From Candidatus Gottesmanbacteria bacterium RIFCSPLOWO2_01_FULL_49_10 (lineage in GTDB: Bacteria > Patescibacteriota > Microgenomatia > UBA10105 > UBA927): DNA of 8,582 nucleotides. This document shows positions 1 to 5,776 of the stretch, one piece after another. The stretch spans positions 3,778 through 12,359 of the forward strand of contig MFJZ01000058.1 in NCBI GenBank assembly GCA_001781025.1, written 5' to 3'. The first letter of the stretch is position 1; the number at the start of each line of letters is the position of its first letter. Below the pieces are notes generated by a model, which made no database searches, was not told the origin of the DNA, and saw only the letters and a list, made by a program, of their open reading frames with translations. The translations under genes were made by a program, and so were the position numbers.

Positions 1-20
1 AGTCTTCCCGGTGACATGAT

Positions 21-2000
21 TTAAAGCACGAGTTCTGTATCTGTCTGGAGGGGAAACTTCTTCCGTTCCCTGCCGTTAAGCTTGATCGTGTACTCCTCCT
101 TATCTGTACCCGGCTGTTTTTGGATAAGAAGTCGATATTTGCGATCCGAGGATGAAATCTTGGATGTGTACGTCAGATCCAACCGAGCCGTTCCAAGCGG
201 ATTGACAATCATAAACCCCTCAAATACTGTTTTCCCCAGGCTCTCATAGGTGTCCATCGACACGGGCTTGCCGTCTTTTGGTGAAGCGACGCCTTTACTC
301 TCAACAAGCGTGGATTGGACGGGTACGTAGACGCGAACCCAGTTTCGAAGCGGAGCATTCAGGCACAACCCGCCGCTCTCGAGACCACAATCACTCCCTG
401 GATAGGGATTTTTGTATTCAATCGTCAGCTTCGTTGTCAACACGCCATCGCCACCAACCGTCACGTCTTTGGTTACCTTGCTATTCACGAACATGTTTGC
501 TTTAGCACCCGCCATATTACTATTGTTGACGTGAAGGTAGTCCCATCCTTGCCCTTCTTGATATGTTAGGAGTGTCGCGGTTTCCGATGCCGTCATGATG
601 CGCCCTGCGAGGTTAAAGCTTTCGGCCGCTTTCTGAGCATCGGGATCGTGAAAGTACGCGATTACATGCTTTTCGTTAATTTCAGCAATAACCATCTGGA
701 ACAATCGTCCCCAATACTGTGACGGAGACACGCCAAGGGCTTTTTGAAGAATCGACTGAAGGAGAACGCCAATAATGTCCTTTCGCGCTTCTCGTACGTA
801 GCCCACGGGTCGCGTGGAGTAATCCTCGAGCTCATAGACTGCCTTGGGACAATCGCACCTTTTATCAATATCTGCGCTAAATTCTCTCCCGTAAACATTC
901 ATGGAACCCAAAATTCTTAGCGCTTCAACCAAGACGTGTGTATCCACAGCCCAAATACCATCAATGGGTTCTGCGCCGCTTGCCGACTCGTAAAGCGATT
1001 CAAATGTACGCATCGACTCTTTGAAGTCTGGTGAAAGATTGGAGTCTCTTATATTAAAGTTGTAGACTCCTTTGTGGAAGGTCAGTATTTCCCGAGGTGC
1101 AGGAGTAGTTTTTTTCCTTGATGCATCAAGTGCGTAAATGTCATCTGCCTTTTCTAATATCGCTTTGCCCCGGACAAAACGAAACTGCGCATATGCCGTG
1201 ATGAATCCTCCCGTAGCCCGCAGTTCCTTATCGTTTTGGAATAAAACGAGGTAACGCTTTTCCTTCGGATCTCCGAGAAGCTTTGGCAGATTAATAAGGA
1301 GAGGCTGCGCATTCACGAAAAGGTTTGCGGCATTGTCTACGACGTCTTTGGCCGATTCGATCCGTTCCCGTACCAGGGTTTTCCCTATGGACTTTGGATA
1401 TCGATCAGGATCAATGGCGTCCACTTCACTCCTCACCCTGTCAACGGCTATTGCCATGTCGTTTATCTTGGGAGTAAGCGCGGTCATGGTTTTTACCGCG
1501 GTTTGTATGCGATCATCAGCAGATCCCGCGACAAAGGTGCTCGTTCCCTTTAGCCCCAAAAGGTCAGCGTTTGGCTCAAGAGCCTCAATGGCTTTTTGTG
1601 TTGCTTCAAGTGCACCAAATCCGGCGTTTACGAGGTGCTCCCCATCGCGTATGTATGCACCCAAAAAGGGTACATATTTCAGATAGAGAACTTTCCCGTA
1701 TTCGTCGCGAAGCTTCGTTAAATCATTTCTGGTTTGGGAAAGTGCAGTTTTTGCTTTTTCAAGGTCCTGATTTTTGGCAGCAGTGCCGAGTTCTCGACCA
1801 GAGCCCATCACGGTTTTGGCGCTCTGCACTATACCGCCAAAGGGCAACAGAAGAATTCCTACGACAACGGCAACGAGAAGAAGTACCGCCAGAGGTACTC
1901 CAATGACCGACCAGTAAAATTTTCTGGGTTTCTTGACCGCTATTTCCTTTTGTGGAGGATCCTCGACCGTTAAATCGATCTTTTTGAGACCATCAGCCAT
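21..2000 (-). CDS. DUF4012 domain membrane-anchored extracytoplasmic protein
   Basis: This is a 659-residue protein of unknown biochemical function. Residues 1-29 are a charged cytoplasmic tail, about 32-55 are one strongly hydrophobic membrane segment with no signal peptidase site that I can see, and the rest should lie outside the membrane. Residues about 65-140 and 163-235 are helix-rich and coiled-coil-like. The DUF4012 signature follows at about 250-292 (FQNDKELRATGGF, then a YALD tetrad), with further family-like stretches at SPDF (323-326), DGIWAVD (347-353) and a YLHVNNSNMAGAKAN region (488-502). The C-terminal part (about 505-655) looks beta-rich. Four cysteines (382, 384, 538, 546) could form disulfides. 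The family commonly sits in polysaccharide loci of Actinobacteria and Patescibacteria. The gene is the last of the run, separated from the sugar transferase gene by 52 bp that hold a promoter candidate. The start at 2000 is the only one giving the tail-plus-membrane-segment layout, and it has no Shine-Dalgarno. An LCP-like glycan-transfer role is possible but is inference. Confidence 0.9.
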   Translation of the reverse strand: MADGLKKIDLTVEDPPQKEIAVKKPRKFYWSVIGVPLAVLLLVAVVVGILLLPFGGIVQSAKTVMGSGRELGTAAKNQDLEKAKTALSQTRNDLTKLRDEYGKVLYLKYVPFLGAYIRDGEHLVNAGFGALEATQKAIEALEPNADLLGLKGTSTFVAGSADDRIQTAVKTMTALTPKINDMAIAVDRVRSEVDAIDPDRYPKSIGKTLVRERIESAKDVVDNAANLFVNAQPLLINLPKLLGDPKEKRYLVLFQNDKELRATGGFITAYAQFRFVRGKAILEKADDIYALDASRKKTTPAPREILTFHKGVYNFNIRDSNLSPDFKESMRTFESLYESASGAEPIDGIWAVDTHVLVEALRILGSMNVYGREFSADIDKRCDCPKAVYELEDYSTRPVGYVREARKDIIGVLLQSILQKALGVSPSQYWGRLFQMVIAEINEKHVIAYFHDPDAQKAAESFNLAGRIMTASETATLLTYQEGQGWDYLHVNNSNMAGAKANMFVNSKVTKDVTVGGDGVLTTKLTIEYKNPYPGSDCGLESGGLCLNAPLRNWVRVYVPVQSTLVESKGVASPKDGKPVSMDTYESLGKTVFEGFMIVNPLGTARLDLTYTSKISSSDRKYRLLIQKQPGTDKEEYTIKLNGRERKKFPLQTDTELVL

Positions 2001-2007
2001 AGGTAAT

Positions 2008-2036
2008 ATTGTTCACTGTAAAACAACAATTGTCAA
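2008..2036 (-). promoter_or_regulatory. Candidate sigma-70-type promoter for the DUF4012 gene, near-leaderless
   Basis: On the minus strand there is a perfect -35 hexamer TTGACA (2036-2031), a 17-bp spacer, and a -10 hexamer AACAAT (2013-2008; 4 of 6 matches to TATAAT). Only 7 nt separate the -10 from the ATG at 2000, so initiation at the usual distance would fall on or next to the start codon. That fits the absence of a Shine-Dalgarno. It is the only intergenic gap over 12 bp in the window. The spacer edge also contains the 8-bp palindrome ACAATTGT (2026-2033). The call rests on motif spacing alone. Confidence 0.5.
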
Positions 2037-2052
2037 CCACGAACAACACCAG

Positions 2053-2691
2053 TTACACAGCGCCTCTTCCTGATATCATCGCACCCGGACTCTTTAACAG
2101 AATAACACAATCAAAGACAACGGACTGCTTCCTGACGTAGTCAGCATCCATTTTAATCCGTTTATCAAAATTTACCTCACTTCGTCCGGATACCTGCCAG
2201 TGTCCGGTAATACCGGGTTTTGCGGAGAGCACTATCTTCACGAGATTCTGGGTGTGCGGATACTTCTTCTGCTGTTCGATAAGTTCATCCTGGTAGTATG
2301 GTCGTGGTCCCACAAGACTCATTTCCCCTCGAAATACGTTGATAAGCTGCGGGATTTCATCGATTGAGTGCTTCCGAATAAAACGACCGACCCGGGTAAC
2401 GCGCGGATCTTGTTTGAGTTTATAACTATTTTTCTTGTACTCCGTATAGAGGGATGCGAATTTGGGATCTGTGCGAAGTTTTTTGTGTGCGTTGATGACC
2501 ATAGAACGGAACTTAAACAGCTTAAAAAGTTTTCCGTTTTGCCCGACTCGGCGTGGTGTGTCTGCAAGAACCGGTCCGGGACTATCAAAAAGTATGGCAA
2601 TAGCCGTGACGATTGCTATCGGGGAAAAAAGCATCCCCAATAACACGCTTCCCGTAATGTCTATGAACCTCTTCATCATGGAATACACCAT
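2053..2691 (-). CDS. Monotopic phosphoglycosyl transferase (bacterial sugar transferase, PglC/WcaJ C-terminal type)
   Basis: This enzyme transfers a sugar-1-phosphate from a nucleotide sugar to undecaprenyl phosphate, the first membrane step of glycan assembly. At 212 residues it is the minimal catalytic form, like PglC, and lacks the N-terminal four-helix region of WbaP/WcaJ. An N-terminal hydrophobic helix (about 12-36) carries a Ser-Pro pair at 23-24, as expected for the re-entrant membrane helix. RRVGQNGKLFKLFKFRSM (47-64) is the family's nucleotide/phosphate region. The Asp-Glu catalytic dyad is D111-E112 in SIDEIPQL. MSLVGPRP (124-131) and KPGITGHWQVSGRS (158-171) complete the signature. 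It lies 12 bp after manC. The start at 2691 is the longest; a second ATG at 2676 gives MKRFIDITG, a typical family N-terminus, and is just as plausible. Neither has a Shine-Dalgarno. The sugar transferred cannot be read from the sequence. Confidence 0.93.
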   Translation of the reverse strand: MVYSMMKRFIDITGSVLLGMLFSPIAIVTAIAILFDSPGPVLADTPRRVGQNGKLFKLFKFRSMVINAHKKLRTDPKFASLYTEYKKNSYKLKQDPRVTRVGRFIRKHSIDEIPQLINVFRGEMSLVGPRPYYQDELIEQQKKYPHTQNLVKIVLSAKPGITGHWQVSGRSEVNFDKRIKMDADYVRKQSVVFDCVILLKSPGAMISGRGAV

Positions 2692-2703
2692 ATGCCAAAA
2701 ACA

Positions 2704-3786
2704 TTATGTGAGGTGGTCATGTTGTGTGCCGGACATGCTTTCGACGAGTTTTTTTATTTTCGGAACCGAATCTTTTCGACATACGAGCACCACATCTTTT
2801 GTATTCACGACAAATATGCCGTCCACATCTATCGTGACGACCAGCTGATCGGTATAGTTATAGACGAGGCAGTCCTCGGTCTGTGTCAATAAGACTTTAC
2901 CCTGTGTGACGTTTTTATCCTGGGAATGCTCTAGCGCCTCTTTGAGCGCTTCCCATGCACCGATGTCGCTCCACTCGATGTTTTCCGAAATCACGAGCGC
3001 CTGGGAGGGATCTAACTTTTCTAAAATCGCGTTGTCAAAATGAATTTTCTCAAGTGTCGGGTAAATCTCGCGCAATAGATCGCCGTATCGGGGAGTCTGC
3101 CAGGCATCGGCAATCCGCGACAAACCCTCGTAGACATTGGGGACGAACCGCTTGTACTGGGAGAGGAGAAATCTCGGCGTTGTCACGAAATACCCGAGAT
3201 TCCATGCGTGGTAGCCACTGGTAAAGTATCGCTGCGCAGTCGCCTTATCCGGCCGATACTGAAAATCGACGAATGCATGAAATGCAATTTCCTCCTCTTT
3301 TACCTCTTCTTTTCCGTATTCTATCCATCCCAGATTCTCGCTGGCAAATCGTGGCTTCTGGGCGACAAATACGACTTTGTCGGGGTCTTTTTTCATGCGA
3401 TCACCGGCAACCCGTAAAATCTTCCGAAATAGTGCCTCTCTACGAACTAAGTGGTCACTCCAGAGGATAACCATGGGCTCCTCGGGCGCCGTTTGGGCAA
3501 GAATTGCGGTCATCAAGCCCACGGCGGGGCCTACATCGCGCATCTCCGGTTCGCCGATCACGTGATCTGGGGGGAGCTTGGGTAATTGATTCTGAACAAT
3601 TGACACGTACGCTTCACCGGTTGAGACGTAGACATTCTCCCAAGAAAAATCCGGCTGTAACCGATCGGCGGCAAGCTGAAGCGTGGATTTATTCCCGATA
3701 ATCTTTTCGAATTGTTTTGGGGATTTTTTTCGTGACAGCGGCCACAGCCGCGTTCCGACCCCGCCTGCAAATATTACAGCATTCAT
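2704..3786 (-). CDS. manC: Mannose-1-phosphate guanylyltransferase, single domain (ManC/GMP type)
   Basis: This enzyme makes GDP-mannose from mannose-1-phosphate and GTP in the cytoplasm, supplying mannosyl (or, after conversion, fucosyl) transfer. The nucleotidyltransferase signature is at 8-26 (GGVGTRLWPLSR, then PKQF). Also visible are SDH at 110-112 for the metal/nucleotide site, WNLGYF at 195-200 and EWSDIGAW at 271-278. A left-handed beta-helix-like tail (about 292-335) ends in IFVVNTKDVVLV. At 360 residues it has the GMP core and tail but not the C-terminal isomerase (cupin) domain of bifunctional ManC-PMI enzymes. Two usual motifs are altered: RNTAPA is RDVGPA (83-88), and FVEKP is replaced by FVDFQYRP (172-179). 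A glutamate/lysine-rich stretch (159-166) precedes the second change. The start overlaps the preceding GT4 stop by 4 nt (ATGA), which suggests translational coupling. Specificity for mannose rather than another hexose-1-phosphate is inferred from the family. Confidence 0.87.
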   Translation of the reverse strand: MNAVIFAGGVGTRLWPLSRKKSPKQFEKIIGNKSTLQLAADRLQPDFSWENVYVSTGEAYVSIVQNQLPKLPPDHVIGEPEMRDVGPAVGLMTAILAQTAPEEPMVILWSDHLVRREALFRKILRVAGDRMKKDPDKVVFVAQKPRFASENLGWIEYGKEEVKEEEIAFHAFVDFQYRPDKATAQRYFTSGYHAWNLGYFVTTPRFLLSQYKRFVPNVYEGLSRIADAWQTPRYGDLLREIYPTLEKIHFDNAILEKLDPSQALVISENIEWSDIGAWEALKEALEHSQDKNVTQGKVLLTQTEDCLVYNYTDQLVVTIDVDGIFVVNTKDVVLVCRKDSVPKIKKLVESMSGTQHDHLT

Positions 3787-4925
3787 AGTGCGCGCGCGGA
3801 AACGAGTCTTTTCATCGTCTCTTTCATACGTTTCTGAAAGATATCTTTCGAAAATCGTTCGGCGTTTATCCTACACGCAGTATTGGTAAATTTCATTTTT
3901 TCAAACTTCTCTAATGCGTCGACAAGCGATTCCCGAGTCTGAGCGCTAAACAGCATTCCCGTTATCCCTTCTTGGACAATTTCTGAAACACCGCTGTGGC
4001 GATAGCAAATGACTGGTTTACCGGCGGCCTGCGCCTCAACCGCTGCTATACCAAAATCTTCATCTGCCGCGGAAATAAAAGCGCGACAACTTTCATAATA
4101 GGCACCTAGCTCGGCGTCTGTCAAATGTCGCGAGACGAATGAGATGGTATCAGATGCCCGCTCGCCAAGCAACCGCTCTTCATACCCTGAACCTATGATG
4201 ACCAACGGCAGCCGAAGCTCGTTGAGAGCTTCCACAATGAGATCTATACGTTTATATCTAACTAATCTTGATACCACAAGAAAATAATCGTCTTTTCCCG
4301 TTTGCCTTTTCCCGTTTGCCTTTTCCCGTTCAAATATTTCTGTCTCGACCGGCGGGTATATAACCGCCGCAACTTCCCTCCCGTAATACTTCTCTATCCG
4401 AGCCTTAACCCTCTCTGATATGGCGATGTAGTAGTCCGGCCGGCTGCTGCCAATGGCATCCCAGCGCTTGAGCATGGGAAGCATCGCGGGAAACACCCGA
4501 CGAGCAACCGGCTCCGCACTCCCAAGTCCTGGCGTGGTTCGATACGTTTCCTCCTCGCTCCAGAGGTACCGCGTGGGCGTCAGACAATAACAGATGTGCA
4601 GGGTATGCGGCTTGGTGATCACAAACTTTGCTTCTGCAGAGGTTACGCTGATAACGACATCATAATCATCGAACGTAAACGACTCAAACGCCATGGGGGT
4701 AAGCCACGGAAACCACTCGTGGTAGTGTTTCGCAAACGGAACGTATTGCATGAAGGATGGTTTCACTGCAAATACGTTCGCCCACCCGGCCCGATCCGGA
4801 TCATAGACGGCAGTAAAAAGCGGCGCCTCCGGCCAAAGTTCATGAAGAGCCAGTAGCACCCGCTCCGCCCCGCCCCACTTGTTTACCCGATCATAAACAA
4901 ACGCTATGCGTGGTTGTTTTATCAT
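3783..4925 (-). CDS. GT4 family glycosyltransferase, probable mannosyltransferase
   Basis: This is a 380-residue retaining glycosyltransferase with a GT-B fold, predicted to add a sugar from a nucleotide sugar to the lipid-linked glycan at the cytoplasmic face. The N-terminal domain begins RIAFVYDRVNKWGGAERVL (6-24), with the GGAE acceptor-domain motif. The C-terminal Rossmann domain begins at about 213 (DYFLVVSRL). The donor-binding E-x7-E motif is E289/E297 in EDFGIAAVEAQAAGKPVI, a form seen in mannosyltransferase-like enzymes such as WbaZ; the neighbouring manC supports mannose as donor. Length is normal for the family. The linker between domains (199-211) is encoded by a 14-bp tandem repeat, described separately. 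The start overlaps the BRO gene stop by 4 nt, and the stop overlaps the manC start by 4 nt. A purine-rich but weak Shine-Dalgarno-like stretch precedes the ATG. The exact donor and linkage are unknown. Confidence 0.9.
   Translation of the reverse strand: MIKQPRIAFVYDRVNKWGGAERVLLALHELWPEAPLFTAVYDPDRAGWANVFAVKPSFMQYVPFAKHYHEWFPWLTPMAFESFTFDDYDVVISVTSAEAKFVITKPHTLHICYCLTPTRYLWSEEETYRTTPGLGSAEPVARRVFPAMLPMLKRWDAIGSSRPDYYIAISERVKARIEKYYGREVAAVIYPPVETEIFEREKANGKRQTGKDDYFLVVSRLVRYKRIDLIVEALNELRLPLVIIGSGYEERLLGERASDTISFVSRHLTDAELGAYYESCRAFISAADEDFGIAAVEAQAAGKPVICYRHSGVSEIVQEGITGMLFSAQTRESLVDALEKFEKMKFTNTACRINAERFSKDIFQKRMKETMKRLVSARAL
4293..4330. repeat. 14-bp tandem repeat (2.7 copies) in the linker of a GT4 gene
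   Basis: The plus-strand unit TTTTCCCGTTTGCC occurs at 4293-4306 and 4307-4320 and partly at 4321-4330. The unit splits into two related heptamers (GGGAAAA and GGCAAAC on the coding strand). It encodes residues 199-211 (EREKANGKRQTGK), directly before the first strand of the C-terminal Rossmann domain. The unit is not a multiple of three, so loss or gain of one copy would shift the frame. Confidence 0.93.
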
Positions 4926-5758
4926 TCGCTTAATCTCTTTCTCTCTTTCGGCAGATAATTTGAAGACTCGATGATATTGCGACTGGTTTCTTTTTCAAGT
5001 TTTTTCCTCGCGACTCCTGCTACGCCACCACCTCTCCGAGCAACCACGCGATGTTGAGGAAAAGATCGTGGTTGTTCCTTTTTGCTTATTTCAGTCGTAG
5101 ACGCTTCAGCAAGCATGGTAAGCACTAATTCGAGATTGGTCATGTGATCGCGCAGATTTTCTTTCTTGAGATTCTTATGCCTCTTATAGTCACGCGTCTT
5201 CATGCCGGCCCAAGCACGAGTAATATCGTCGGTGAGAATGGCAAATTCCGAACCTTCTTTGACTCCGTGCTCTTCCCACTCGTTTGTCAATTCTTTCCTG
5301 ATTTCGATGCTTTTGAGACGCTGGTTGATCCAGTCATCGCTTCTACCAAGGCTCCGATACGCTTTTAGCGCTCTATTGATCGCCTGCTCCGGATCTTGAG
5401 CTTCTTCCACCCGTTCGTATCCCACGCGCGCAAGCCAAAGTTTAAATGGCTCGGCGTTGGGAGAAGGTATGGATTGAATAATACGAAACATTATTTTTGT
5501 GTCTGCGCAATCCGTGAGGTAAAATTTCCCGTCAGAGGAGTCCAATTTCAGTTGGTGACATTTTGTCACCGACTCACTTCCTTCATCTCGCAATCGTTGA
5601 GCTAGCTTATTCCAATACTTTCTTGGGTCAACGCTGTCACTTAACGCTCCTACCACGTCCACGACAGAAAACCACCATTTCTCATTCTCTTCATCCCATT
5701 GCCGTCGAATCCGCTTCCCTTCAAACAGCGCAACTCTCGCAATTTTCTTGCTGGGCAT
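4922..5758 (-). CDS. BRO-N family / DinD-like protein
   Basis: This is a 278-residue protein with two recognisable parts. Residues about 7-115 resemble the BRO-N domain found in phage antirepressors and baculovirus BRO proteins (ALFEGKRIRRQWDEE, then WWFSVVDVVGAL at 28-39, YWNKLAQRL at 48-56 and FKLWLA at 105-110). Residues about 148-228 resemble the C-terminal half of E. coli DinD: RKELTNEWEEHGV (154-166), EFAILTDDIT (171-180) and KNLKKENLRDHMTNLEL (195-211). The last 45 residues are basic and glycine-rich (RRGGGVAGVA, 241-250). BRO-N domains bind DNA, and DinD is an SOS-induced inhibitor of RecA filaments; neither role is shown here. The gene starts 12 bp after the stop of one GT4 gene, and its TGA overlaps the ATG of the next by 4 nt, so it is embedded in the glycan operon. 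The start has no Shine-Dalgarno (CCTCCAT lies just upstream), but an extended -10-like motif sits 9 nt away. Regulator or defence gene carried as cargo are both possible. Confidence 0.85.
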   Translation of the reverse strand: MPSKKIARVALFEGKRIRRQWDEENEKWWFSVVDVVGALSDSVDPRKYWNKLAQRLRDEGSESVTKCHQLKLDSSDGKFYLTDCADTKIMFRIIQSIPSPNAEPFKLWLARVGYERVEEAQDPEQAINRALKAYRSLGRSDDWINQRLKSIEIRKELTNEWEEHGVKEGSEFAILTDDITRAWAGMKTRDYKRHKNLKKENLRDHMTNLELVLTMLAEASTTEISKKEQPRSFPQHRVVARRGGGVAGVARKKLEKETSRNIIESSNYLPKERKRLSE

Positions 5759-5767
5759 ATGGAGGTT

Positions 5768-5776
5768 ATTTTAACA
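5768..5776 (-). promoter_or_regulatory. Possible extended -10 promoter before the BRO/DinD-like gene
   Basis: The minus strand reads TGTTAAAAT (5776-5768): a TG-N extension joined to TAAAAT, 5 of 6 matches to the -10 consensus. It overlaps the stop codon of the upstream GT4 gene, and 9 nt separate it from the ATG at 5758. No good -35 hexamer lies 16-18 bp upstream. If active it would give a nearly leaderless BRO transcript independent of the upstream genes. The region is AT-rich, so a chance match is possible. Confidence 0.3.

Noticed and set aside
1..20. Terminator after the DUF4012 stop codon
   Set aside because: Only 20 bases remain before the window edge, and they show no hairpin or T-run on the minus strand.
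315..2000. Plus-strand reading frames of 60-130 codons opposite the minus-strand genes
   Set aside because: They lie entirely opposite well-supported genes, lack recognisable domains and have skewed Arg/Ser/His-rich composition typical of antisense frames.
2703..2708. CATAAT on the minus strand 11 nt before the sugar transferase ATG as a -10 element
   Set aside because: No TG extension and no -35-like hexamer at 16-18 bp; the hexamer comes from the manC stop codon context. Too weak to list.
3789..3800. CGCGCGCG run at the GT4/manC junction as a Z-DNA or repeat element
   Set aside because: It is only four CG dinucleotides long and encodes the C-terminal residues of the GT4 protein (SARAL); nothing else marks it.
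4922..5758. BRO/DinD-like gene as evidence of a prophage
   Set aside because: No integrase, structural phage gene, att-like repeat or tRNA is nearby; both flanks are glycan genes in the same operon.
5761..5766. A perfect GGAGGT on the plus strand next to the BRO gene start
   Set aside because: It is on the wrong strand: the gene reads minus, where the sequence is ACCTCC. No credible plus-strand gene follows.
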